Assembly (NCBI GenBank): GCA_020636095.1
Contig: JACJYN010000002.1
Span: 62,001-126,000 of the forward strand
Length of the DNA stretch: 64,000 nucleotides
Origin: Lewinellaceae bacterium
GTDB lineage: Bacteria > Bacteroidota > Bacteroidia > Chitinophagales > Saprospiraceae
Direction of reading: 5' to 3'
A model generated the notes under the pieces. The model ran no database searches. It worked only from the letters and a program-made list of their open reading frames with translations, and was not told where the DNA came from. A program made the translations under genes and the position numbers. Of this stretch, positions 40,693 through 50,300 are shown piece after piece; within the stretch, counting starts at the first letter, position 1; every line of letters starts with the position of its first letter.

Positions 40693-43600
40693 TTATTTTA
40701 ATTCTACCTTCCAGATTGGAAAATCCAGCCTCGGGGGGCTGCCCCGCCAGAAGGGGCGCTGGCGAAATCCGGTCAATTCCGGTACTTTTTCATACACGTA
40801 CTGGAAGATCTCCGGCAAGGTGACGGCCCCGTTACCGTTGGCGTCGGCGGCGCCCGTTGTAAGGCCATTTAGAAAAGCATAGGTAAATACGCCGTTTTGC
40901 CACTCCTCTCCTTCTATTGCCAATTCGGCTCCGTGGGCACTGCTGATGAAAAAAAGCCCGCTTTCCTGAAGGTCGACAAACAGTTCTTTCATTAAATCAA
41001 GGGAATTTGACAATCCGGGCGGCGGTGGAATGGTGTCTTGGAGAAAGCCTGCATCCCGAAATTTCACATCGTCCGCCGGATCGTAATCCAGTTTCTCCCG
41101 GAGGATATCCTTATCAATTTCTCCAGAATGGCAGGCATCAATGATCAAAAGTTTTCGCAGCGGAGTTAAGTTCTCAATCCAGTCTTCCAGCATTCCGATG
41201 GCTATACTCTGGCCGCCTTGTCCGGCCGCCCTAAAATCGGTTTGATGCGTAGCCAGATAATAATTCAGGTTTTTATCCAGGATGCCCTGGCCAGCGTAGT
41301 ATACGATCACGACATCGTCCGTTTCGGCGGCCTCGAAGCCGGCAAGCGCGGACTGAATGCTTTCCAGAGTGGCCTCCTCATCGGTGAGCAACACCTGGTT
41401 GACCCGCCGATACTGGCTGTTTGACTGAAAGGCGGAGGCCATATCTCTCGCGTCTTTAGCGGCGTAATTGAGATTGAATGCCGGTTGGGTATATTCAGAA
41501 ACGCCGATCGCCAGCAAGTAGAGTTCCGGCTGTTTTTTCCCCAATCGGTAGTTCGTGTACACCAATTCAGGAAGCGAGCCCAGGCCCTGGTTATTGGTTG
41601 CCGCCATTTCTATTTCGTTGGCGCCGGAGGCCAGGCCAACCTCTATTTCCCCTTCCCAGTGATATACCGAATCCGAAAAAGAACGGGCCCACCGGGGAAT
41701 CCCAAAGTTCTTAACCTGAATTTCTTTGAGCCCATAGACCGAGTCTGTGACGCTGGCTTTCAGGGTAATAGTTGCAGAATTTGACAGGATGGGGATGTCT
41801 GCTTTATTTTGAATGGAAATGGCCGGCGGGGAAGAATCCGGCGAGAACTGTTCCTCAGATATGTGCAACCTTTCCAGCCGCTTCTGGTAGGCGCGGTAAA
41901 AATTTTGCATCAAAAAAGTATCGGGATGCACCATATTGGCCACCACCAGATCTGGGCGGTTGAGTTGGGCGTCTTTGAGGTAGATAGGATATGCTACACC
42001 GTCCTCCCACAGGCCGGCCTGGCCGAGTAAGGCCCTCGAATTGGAACAAGCGTAAAACCCATCGGGCGAAACAGTGAGGAACCGGCCGGCAGAAATGGGG
42101 ATAAAACGAGCAGCGGCCTCCAGTTCATCTGCTGCCCAGATTTTTAAACTGTGGTCTTCCGAAATGCTCAAAACGGTGGTGGCGCCCGCCGCCAAACCCA
42201 AAATAGGCCGCTCGTGCCCCTGAACCCGCAGCAGGGGTTCGGCCGTTGATATCTGCCACCGGCTGATGGCCCCATTTTTAGAGGCGGAGAGGAATTGCGT
42301 TTCCCCGGAGAACGCAACGGCTTGTAAGGGTTCCGCCGCCGGGTAGATCCGGGCCGGTTGCCCCTTCACCACATCCCACAATACGGCCGTTTTATCCCAG
42401 GAAGCCGTCAGTATAAACCGGCCGTCCTTTGAGAAACAAGCGTCGCTTACCAAAAGGTGATGGCCTTTCAATCGATGTATTGCCCTTCCTTGCCCATCCC
42501 ATACATAAACGGAGGAATCGGCAACCGCCAGGATCAGGCTGTCCGTTTCCGAAACCGCGAGCGCCGTTACCGGAGAAGCACTGGGAACAGGGATACTCAG
42601 AAGGGCCTCTCCGTTTTCAATAACTCTGAGCCTGAGTGTATCGCCAACCGCATATAACAGCTTCCCTCCGTCCGGCCAATAACAGAGGGAGGAAATGCCG
42701 GCGCCTCCTTCTTCCAGAAAAGCCCGATAGGGCGTTTTATCTCCGAGCCTCTGAATTTGAACTGTTTTGTCAAGAGAAGCCGAAGCAAAACCCGAAAGAT
42801 CGGGTGCAAAACAGACATCAGTAACCCAGCTCAGGTGATTGGGGAAAGCATATTGTTGCCTTCCGGCCGACAAATCGATAAACCGGATACTGCCGTCTTT
42901 GAGCCCAAGTAAGGCGTACTGTTCATCTTCAGAAAGGGCAACGGAAAGGATTTCTTCAGCTACCTGAGAAAGAGGCATGACAAAGCTCCTTGTATTGGCG
43001 TCCCAGATATTTATCTCCCCCTCCCAGGAACAGGTGGCTATCTGCCGGCCGTCGGGGGAAATATCGAGGCCCAGCACCCAGTTATCGTGGGCGGGTATCC
43101 GGGCCATATTGAAAATCCGAACGCCTCGGGCCGGCTGGCCGATGTACAGATCATTGCTTTTGCCGGCACAAACAGGGGTGTTGTACTGAAAGGCAGGAAT
43201 CGTCTTTACCGCTGTGATCGCCTCGCGCTGCAACTCATAAACCCGTTCCGGCTGCTCGCGGGACCGATGCCAGAGTTTCAATTTCCCGGCCGTGTCGCCA
43301 GTGTAGAAATACCCGGCCTGATCGGCAGCGATGGAGGTTATTTCGGTTGTACCCTGTGAGAAAGTGCGTTCTACTTCCCCGGACAACAGGTTCCAAAGCA
43401 ACAGCGTGCCGGCCCAATCTGCTGAAACCAGATAAGCGGCATTTTCCAGGAGCTCGAGGGCGCCGACGGGCGCCTGATGCTGTTCGAGCGTATAGCCTAT
43501 TTGGCCGGAGTCCAGGTCCAGCAGGAGAATCTGGCCGTTCATGCCGGCCAGAAAAACGGAATGCTCATTGATAAAGATAAAATCGAGGATCAAGGTGGGT

Positions 43601-43941
43601 AAACCCTCAAAAGATTGAAGGAGCGCTCCCGTATGGGTGTCCCATAAGTTGAGCTGGGCATCTTTGCCGGAAGAGAGAATCCGTTTACCGCTCGGCGAAA
43701 AAGCGGCGGAAAGGATTCGGCCTTCGTGGCCATAGAGGGTCCGGATCAGGAGCCCTGAGCGGGCATCCCAGAGTTTCAGCAGGTGGTCGCGGGAAGCGGA
43801 GAGGATCAGTTGCCCGTCCGGAGCATAACACACCGTGCCGACTGCATCATTGTGCCCGGCGGGAACGACCAGCTCACCCTGGCTGAAACCAGGGGTAATA
43901 GCAAATAAGTAAATCGACAATATGCTCCAAAATGGCTTCAT
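40693..43941 (-). CDS. Exported WD40-caspase-like protein with Gln replacing the catalytic His
   Basis: 1082 residues. Signal peptide 1-20 (MKPFWSILSIYLFAITPGFS). About 12-14 WD40 repeats (about 25-640, e.g. GTVCYAPDGQLILSASRDHL and WDTHTGALLQSF) could form two propellers. A linker has NRPDLVVANM and YRAYQKRLERL, then a beta-sandwich (about 705-800). The C-terminal caspase domain (peptidase C14, 805-1060) starts LYLLAIGVSEYTQPAFNLNY. The catalytic Cys is C937 in IIDACHSGEID, but the His position reads YYAGQG with Q885 (codon CAG). An EF-hand-like loop DANGNGAVTLPE follows at 1033-1044. It is third in a four-gene operon, 42 bases after the nSTAND gene. The protein may be a pseudo-enzyme or bind its target without cutting. 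Confidence 0.93.
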   Translation of the reverse strand: MKPFWSILSIYLFAITPGFSQGELVVPAGHNDAVGTVCYAPDGQLILSASRDHLLKLWDARSGLLIRTLYGHEGRILSAAFSPSGKRILSSGKDAQLNLWDTHTGALLQSFEGLPTLILDFIFINEHSVFLAGMNGQILLLDLDSGQIGYTLEQHQAPVGALELLENAAYLVSADWAGTLLLWNLLSGEVERTFSQGTTEITSIAADQAGYFYTGDTAGKLKLWHRSREQPERVYELQREAITAVKTIPAFQYNTPVCAGKSNDLYIGQPARGVRIFNMARIPAHDNWVLGLDISPDGRQIATCSWEGEINIWDANTRSFVMPLSQVAEEILSVALSEDEQYALLGLKDGSIRFIDLSAGRQQYAFPNHLSWVTDVCFAPDLSGFASASLDKTVQIQRLGDKTPYRAFLEEGGAGISSLCYWPDGGKLLYAVGDTLRLRVIENGEALLSIPVPSASPVTALAVSETDSLILAVADSSVYVWDGQGRAIHRLKGHHLLVSDACFSKDGRFILTASWDKTAVLWDVVKGQPARIYPAAEPLQAVAFSGETQFLSASKNGAISRWQISTAEPLLRVQGHERPILGLAAGATTVLSISEDHSLKIWAADELEAAARFIPISAGRFLTVSPDGFYACSNSRALLGQAGLWEDGVAYPIYLKDAQLNRPDLVVANMVHPDTFLMQNFYRAYQKRLERLHISEEQFSPDSSPPAISIQNKADIPILSNSATITLKASVTDSVYGLKEIQVKNFGIPRWARSFSDSVYHWEGEIEVGLASGANEIEMAATNNQGLGSLPELVYTNYRLGKKQPELYLLAIGVSEYTQPAFNLNYAAKDARDMASAFQSNSQYRRVNQVLLTDEEATLESIQSALAGFEAAETDDVVIVYYAGQGILDKNLNYYLATHQTDFRAAGQGGQSIAIGMLEDWIENLTPLRKLLIIDACHSGEIDKDILREKLDYDPADDVKFRDAGFLQDTIPPPPGLSNSLDLMKELFVDLQESGLFFISSAHGAELAIEGEEWQNGVFTYAFLNGLTTGAADANGNGAVTLPEIFQYVYEKVPELTGFRQRPFWRGSPPRLDFPIWKVELK

Positions 43942-43983
43942 GATAATGCGGCTAAAATTGATACGCGCTCCCTTTCTTTCCCT

Positions 43984-45981
43984 TCAATTGCCCGAGAATC
44001 CGGTTTTGGATTGTAGCATCTCCAAAACCTGATGCAGAGAATCGATCCTTTCCTGATTTCGGATAGCGATCTCCCGATACCGTTTTTGGGCCTCTCTCAA
44101 CTCCAGTTGTAATTGCTCGGCTTGTTCCTTGAATTCGCGGGCTTCCCTATCGGTTAGCAGGCGTTGTTCTTCGATCTTGTTTTTCTGGACTTCCAGGGAC
44201 CTGGCGGCTCGTTCCGCCTTATCCTTTTGTTTTTGAGCCTCATTCAGCGCCTGTTCCGCACGATTGAAGCTAGCTCGTGCAATGCGGGTTTGCTGTTCCG
44301 CCACCTGAGCTTGCCGGCGGGCTTCGCCGGCACTTATTTCGGCCTGCGTTTTTGCCGCTTCGGCCATTTGCTGAGCCTCCAGGGCTTCCTCGGCTCGTTG
44401 TTGATTCTCAATGGCCAGTGTGGCGGCCCGGTCTCTCTGCCGTTCGGCTTCCTGTTGTTGCTGTTCCGCTTCCAACCGCAGGGCCTGCGCCCGCTGGTAC
44501 TGGCTGAAAGCGGCGATAAAGGCCATGGATGCCAACAGGCCGAGTACAAAACCGGCTACCGCCGCGATGCGCGCGCGGCGGGCGTTGCGCTGGGCATTGT
44601 CTTTCTCCTTTTCGGCTTCTATCCGGGCTGCCTGAGCGGCTTTGCGCAACGCTTCCTCTTTTTCGCGCTGCCGGCGTTCCTCCGCCGCCTTCTGGCGAAG
44701 AGCTTCCAATTCCTGCTGCTGCCGGTGCTGCTCGGCTTCCGCCTCCAGCGCCGCTTCCCGGGCTTTGCGTTCCCGCTTGGCTTGGAGTACGGGTTGGATA
44801 AGGGTATCGTGGCTCAGCTCGTAAGTGTAGCCGCCCCGAGGGCCGGGCTCCGCCCTTAGCAGGTGGCTGTCAACCAGCCGGGTGAGCAGTGCAGGCGAGA
44901 CTTGAAAAAATTTGGCGACCTGCCCTTCGTGCAGGCTCAGCCTTTGTTGCTCCTCTTCCAGGACCAGCCCTTCCTCGATGAGGCGGCGGGCAGCCAGCAC
45001 CTCCTCTTCATTCCCCAGCCCGGCGATCCGGCTTCGGTAATAATTGGCGATAATGGCTTCCAGGCCGCCGATATCCGCCGGGGAAAGGCGGGACAGCTTT
45101 TCTTTTTGTACTTTTTCTTCAAACGACTGGCAGAGGATCTGTAATTGGATAGCCTCTACCCTTCCCTCTTCATCCTGCAGGAATGCCAGGATCTTTTCTA
45201 TGGCTTCCTCTTCATAACTAAAGGGCGGGCTGAAGAAATCCCCTTTCTTCCGGGCAGGCTCAACGATAGCCTGGCGGGCATCCTCCCTGCCCAGCGCCTT
45301 AAGCTCATAATTGTGGCGCAGGATATTCGGCAGGTAATCCGACAGTTTGTCCAGCAGGTGCAGGCGGTCCGAGCGAATGGCAAAGAGCGTTTTGACCTCC
45401 ATTGGCCGGTGCAAATGCTGGTCCTCCGTTTCACTCAACAAGTCCGGTTGCGAGGCCGACAATACATCTACCATCCGGCGGATCCGGGTAGGAATGGCGG
45501 TGGTCAACAGCTCATTGAGCTCCTTTTTAAAAGCCAACACGGCTGCCTCCGGGTAAGAAAACAACTCTTCAAACTGGTCAAAAACAAGGATGAAGCGGTT
45601 CTGGCCACTGTTGGCCTGCCGCTTTTTGGCGTAAAACCAAAGGGATCGTTCATCAGGGAAAAGAGAGTCGAGAAAACATTCCTGATCATGTCCTTCCAGC
45701 AATATTTCCCGAATAGCTTTCAGCGGAGAGCGATCCGACTGCTCCGTCCAGGCGCCGAAGCGGACGGCCAGCGGGCCATACACCCCATCTTCCTCCAGGC
45801 GGGGCATGATGGCCGCATTGAGCAGGGAACTCTTGCCCAGGCCCGATTTGCTGTACAGCACCACCACTGGCTCCAGCCGAATGAGTTGCAACAACTGCCC
45901 CTGCTCCTTTTCCCTTCCGAAAAAGAGGCTCTGTTGCTGCGCAGTGAAGGGCTTGGCGCCTGGATAGCGGTATTGCTTCAT
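43984..45981 (-). CDS. nSTAND-type NTPase with one membrane helix and long coiled coils
   Basis: 665 residues. The P-loop NTPase (about 10-400) has Walker A YSKSGLGKSSLLN (K50), Walker B ILVFDQFEELF (D135), a sensor-like FAIRSDRLHLLDKL and the winged-helix ending YELSHDTLIQP seen in novel STAND NTPase 1 proteins. A coiled coil (about 400-470) leads to one hydrophobic helix (about 473-493, AAVAGFVLGLLASMAFIAAF). The basic flank RNARRAR before it places the ATPase in the cytoplasm. The remaining 170 residues are continuous coiled coil, predicted outside the inner membrane. Related proteins usually fuse this ATPase to WD40 repeats; here these are in the next gene. One base separates its ATG from the SIR2 stop. 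Confidence 0.92.
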   Translation of the reverse strand: MKQYRYPGAKPFTAQQQSLFFGREKEQGQLLQLIRLEPVVVLYSKSGLGKSSLLNAAIMPRLEEDGVYGPLAVRFGAWTEQSDRSPLKAIREILLEGHDQECFLDSLFPDERSLWFYAKKRQANSGQNRFILVFDQFEELFSYPEAAVLAFKKELNELLTTAIPTRIRRMVDVLSASQPDLLSETEDQHLHRPMEVKTLFAIRSDRLHLLDKLSDYLPNILRHNYELKALGREDARQAIVEPARKKGDFFSPPFSYEEEAIEKILAFLQDEEGRVEAIQLQILCQSFEEKVQKEKLSRLSPADIGGLEAIIANYYRSRIAGLGNEEEVLAARRLIEEGLVLEEEQQRLSLHEGQVAKFFQVSPALLTRLVDSHLLRAEPGPRGGYTYELSHDTLIQPVLQAKRERKAREAALEAEAEQHRQQQELEALRQKAAEERRQREKEEALRKAAQAARIEAEKEKDNAQRNARRARIAAVAGFVLGLLASMAFIAAFSQYQRAQALRLEAEQQQQEAERQRDRAATLAIENQQRAEEALEAQQMAEAAKTQAEISAGEARRQAQVAEQQTRIARASFNRAEQALNEAQKQKDKAERAARSLEVQKNKIEEQRLLTDREAREFKEQAEQLQLELREAQKRYREIAIRNQERIDSLHQVLEMLQSKTGFSGN

Positions 45982-45982
45982 T

Positions 45983-47107
45983 TCACGTTAATTTTTTAGC
46001 CTCATCCATCAAATTGAGCAGGGCATAGATAATGCGGTTTTTCTCCTTGCCGGCCTCCGGGCCGTCGATACCGAGCTGGCTTTGCTTTTCCAGGTTTTGG
46101 TAGCTGCTCATCAGAAGGAGCAGTTCCCGGAGCAATTCTTCGCTTCTGGGGCGGTAGGGTTCCAGCAGGCCTTTGAGTTCCTCCATCGCCTTTTGGATGT
46201 CCGCCCGGGCGATCCATTTCTGTATTTTGGCGAAAGCCGCCTCTACCGTCCCGTGGCCACTTTGCTCCGGCAAAGGCCGGAGCAGGCCCCGCCCCTCACA
46301 ATGCCGGTAGAGTTCTTCGATAAAAGCCGGCGCCTGGTCCGGCACGAATTCGATATTGAACTGCTCTTCAAAGAGCCCCTTTTCGGTGGGCGCCTCCGGC
46401 CGGGAAGCAAACCGCTCCAGGCTTTTCAGCTTGTCGGTATGCAGGGATAGGACGCGCAGCAACAACTGCAGGTACCACTTTTCAAATGGCAGGCCCAGGA
46501 AGAGGTAGTTGTACGCGTCCGCCAGTTCGGTTTTGAGTTCCTGGTGCATACTGTTGCTGTTAAAGACGGAGTGCAGGTAGTCGAACAGGTCGTTGTGGGT
46601 CAGCACCAGGCTCTCATCCTCTTCCAGGCAGCCCAGCATGTGGTAAATCAGCGGGTTGTCCCGGGTGGGAAAGACGTAGTCCTTCGCCGGCTGGTTCCGG
46701 AAGTAAAAATCGTGCTGAAAGGGGTAGCCCCCGCGCCGCAAGGTATCCAGCAATAGGTTATCCGGCGTCATCAGAAAGATGAGGTGAAAGGGAATCCGGG
46801 CGACCTTTTCCAGCAACTCCTGCGATTCAGGAAAGGGCTGCTCGTAGAACTGCCGGATCTGACGCACGACCCGCCGCCGGAAACGCGCCTCCCGGAACAA
46901 GAAAAAGCCGTCTTCTTCGTAGTAGTTGCGGATGAAGGGGTTATCGGGATTTTGGGCGCCAAGGGCTTCCGCCAGGGCCTCCTCCATGACTCCACCTCCC
47001 GGAGCGGTATAGAGCTGCGGCCCCAGGAACAGGACACATTTCTGATCTTCGAGCGCGTCGAGCACGACTTCCCAGTCGAAAGTGGTATGGGTATTGGTTG
47101 GCGGCAT
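45983..47107 (-). CDS. SIR2-like protein with C-terminal effector-associated domain
   Basis: 374 residues from the ATG at 47107 (MPPTNTHTTF). An ATG 66 bases upstream lies before the predicted transcript start and is rejected. The N-terminal 180 residues resemble the divergent SIR2-like NAD-binding fold used in bacterial conflict systems: DWEVVLDALEDQKCVLFLGP, IPFHLIFLMTPDNLLLDTLR, and LIYHMLGCLEEDESLVLT. The GAG and TNxD motifs of true sirtuins are altered, so NAD cleavage is uncertain. The last 80 residues (QKWIARADIQKAMEELKGLL ... EKNRIIYALLNLMDEAKKL) fit an EAD11-type effector-associated domain, an adaptor that recruits effectors to STAND ATPases. First gene of the operon. Confidence 0.75.
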   Translation of the reverse strand: MPPTNTHTTFDWEVVLDALEDQKCVLFLGPQLYTAPGGGVMEEALAEALGAQNPDNPFIRNYYEEDGFFLFREARFRRRVVRQIRQFYEQPFPESQELLEKVARIPFHLIFLMTPDNLLLDTLRRGGYPFQHDFYFRNQPAKDYVFPTRDNPLIYHMLGCLEEDESLVLTHNDLFDYLHSVFNSNSMHQELKTELADAYNYLFLGLPFEKWYLQLLLRVLSLHTDKLKSLERFASRPEAPTEKGLFEEQFNIEFVPDQAPAFIEELYRHCEGRGLLRPLPEQSGHGTVEAAFAKIQKWIARADIQKAMEELKGLLEPYRPRSEELLRELLLLMSSYQNLEKQSQLGIDGPEAGKEKNRIIYALLNLMDEAKKLT

Positions 47108-47157
47108 TTTGACTTTTTCTGGATGATTATGCAATTTAGGGGTTTGGGAGGGGAATG

Positions 47158-47190
47158 CAAAAGTAGAAGCCACTTAAGATTGAGTTCAAA
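47158..47190 (-). promoter_or_regulatory. Promoter of the SIR2/nSTAND/WD40-caspase operon
   Basis: Minus strand TTTG (47190-47187), 21-base spacer, TACTTTTG (47165-47158). The expected start at about 47151 lies 44 bases before the chosen SIR2 ATG and excludes the longer ORF start at 47173. Confidence 0.65.
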
Positions 47191-47317
47191 TTTCACGACT
47201 ATTCAGGCTGTACTACCTTTCGGGAGGAGAAGATTGTAAATGCCCGACGAGGGGGTGAATGAAAAATCAGGCTTGATTCATTATATTAGCAGACTGCGCA
47301 TCAAATTATATTAGCAC

Positions 47318-50300
47318 GTGAAAACGACCATCCTGTATTTTGTACTCTTCGCCCCCACTCTGCTTTTTGGCCAACCGGAAGCCCGCCTCCTGAAAGCCAT
47401 CCGGAATTGTGATTATCCGGCAATCAAAGCATGGCTTGCCGCCTATGAAGCCCCTGACATCTATCAGGATGCTCCCTGGTGCATGTGGGCGGCCTACCAT
47501 TGTGGGTTGGAGGGGGTGAAGTTGTTCCCTCACCGCCACAACCCCAAAGGAGTGTTGCGCCAGGACAAAAGGGGGGAAAGTTACTTCGGCAACCTCCTGG
47601 CGATTGCCGCAGGGAAGGGGGATACGGCTCTATTGCGATATCTCATTGAAGACTGCCAGATCCCTGTAGATGACAAGGAGTTAAACCTCCAAACCCTTCA
47701 GGAAGATGGATGGCAGGCCATCCATTGGGCCGCCAGCCGGGGGCACGCCCCGGCAGCCGCCTACCTGCTGGCTCAAGGCGCAGACGTTCATGCTCTTTAC
47801 GAAGGCGATGGCGCCATGCCGCTTCACTACGCTGTCAGCCAGGGCCATGAAGCAACCGCGCTGCTCCTGCTCGGTGCCAGCGCCAGTCCAGATGCGCCCG
47901 ATGGAAATGGGTGGCCCCCACTGCACCTGGCCGCTGAAGTGGGCGCCTACCGGATTGCCCTGGCCTTGATGGAAGCCGGCGCCAACCCAGGCCGGGAGAA
48001 TGCCCATGGCTATACGGCCCTGGGCATCGCCCAGGAGAATAAGGACACCTTAATGGCCCGGCTGATCCTCGATTTTGCCCGCAGGCTCCCACCTCAGCAA
48101 AATGAAGAAGTGGATGTGATATTACAGGCCAATATGAATACAGTGAACCACCTGGAATTCGCTGCCGATAGCAATTACCTACTCATTAATGACAACCTCT
48201 TCGAAACGAATTCCGGAAGAAAGGCCACAGATTTCGGAGCGGTAATGGCCAGCTTCTCACAGCAGCAGCCTTTCCTTTATGCCCTGGAAGGAAAGGAAGG
48301 TGTTCCTGTGATCTGGAACTGGCAAAGGGAGGAGAAGATCGGGAAATTTGCCCTCGAAGGAGCTTCCAATGATTTCCTGCCCCGGAACCCTTACTTCAAT
48401 AGACAGAAAATCCTGGAAAGTCCGGATGGCAGCCTTTTGATCACCGCCCATGAAGGCATCTTCCGGGCCTGGGAGGTACTCAGCGGAAAAGAAGTGCGCC
48501 TTCCCCTCCTCAGCCGGAGAGGCCTGGCCGATATCAGCAGTATGGACGGCTACGTCCTTACAATTGATAGTGCCGGCCAAGCCGCTGTTTATGAGGGCTT
48601 CCAGGCAGCCGCCCCCCTATACATGACTGATCGGAGCCACGAAGGCTACAAGCTGACAAAAGCAGGCCTGCTCCGGGAAGGAAAATGGTATTATTGCCTT
48701 TACGAACCGGTTGAAGAAACTGCTATTTCTCTCCTGGAAGTCCGGGAATGCAGAAAAGGAGAACTACAGTGGCGTGACGAAATCAAAGCTCACATAACTG
48801 CCTTTTCCATAGCCCCCAGCGGGCGCCGATTCGCTTATGCCGCTACGGATACTTCCATATACATTATTAACAACGGTAGACAGGAGGAGCGTATTCTGAA
48901 AGGACAACACGGCAAAACCATCAGCTGTCTGCAGTTTAGCCCAGGTGGCGCCTGGTTGCTTTCGGGCAGCGAAGACCGTACAGCTCGCCTCTTCGAAGCC
49001 GAAACCGGGCGTTTGATCCAATCTTACGAGAGTTTACTCCAGCAGGATATCGGCAGTAAGATCGGCTTCATTGAATTCACTCCGGACGGCAGGTATATCC
49101 ACAATGGCCGCATCGGAAAACTATTTGACCTGCACCAGCCCCGGGTAGTCAACTTATACACCACGGTAAGCACCCTAAGTCCAGACGGCCAATATCTGGC
49201 TAGAAAAGGCCTGAAGGAACATGCCAACGACCTGATGATCATATACTTGCCTAGCTACCTGGATGCCTATGAAAGTCAAGCGTCCATCAAAGAACTCGCT
49301 TATTTTAAAGAGGCAAAAGCCCTGAAAGGCGACGGCAGCAAGCCGGAAAAGATCGAGATCAGCCCCGACAACCGGATAGTGGTTGCCCAAACTGCAAACA
49401 ACACCGTTCTGGCCTGGGACCGGGAAAGCACCACGCTTCTATTCACCAAAACTTGTGATCAGGAAATTGACGAATTGTCCTTCAGCCCGGATTCCCGGCG
49501 CCTCATCATTAAATACTACCCCTGGGGGGCAGACGTTCTCGATACGCAGCAGTTCAAAAACACGATAGCCGCCACTCAGGCAGAATACAGCCGTACCGGC
49601 AAATGGATGGGTTATGTACAAAATGACTGGCTGACAGTTACCAGCCAGGAAGGCCAGGAACAACTACGCATCAAGGTTGAAAAGGATCTTAAACTTCGCT
49701 TTGCCTTCAGCCATAACGAACAATGGGTGGCCGCCCTGTCCGCCGGTTACGGCCTGGCTCTTTGGAATATAGACACGAAAGAACACCTATTCGATTTTGA
49801 AGCCCCCAATGCCTATAACCGAATCCGGTTTAGTCCCGATGATAAATACCTGGCCATCAAAATTGCCAAACGCATGGAGATTTGGGAAACCGCCACTGGA
49901 AAGAAGGCTGCAGTAATGGATGACCTTTCCTATACCGAAGCGGATATTGCATTTAGCCCGGATGGGCGTTTCCTCGCCACCACCGGCCACAAGGAGTACG
50001 CCATTCAGCTATGGAATACCCATCAATGGAAACCTGCATTCAAGGTTTTCTTTCCAGGCAGCTCCGTGTTCGACAGCCATTATATTCTTACCACTTCTGA
50101 AGGATATTACTGGGGCACCAGGTTTGCCGCCAGGACGCTCAGTTTCAAAAAAGGCCTGAGGGTTTTCCCTTTCGACCAGTTTGACCTGGCCTATAACCGG
50201 CCGGATATCGTGATGGACAAGTTGGGGTTTACCCCTGCACAGACTGTGGGCGCCTATCGACAGGCTTATAAAAAGCGGCTGAAAAAGATGGGATTCAACC

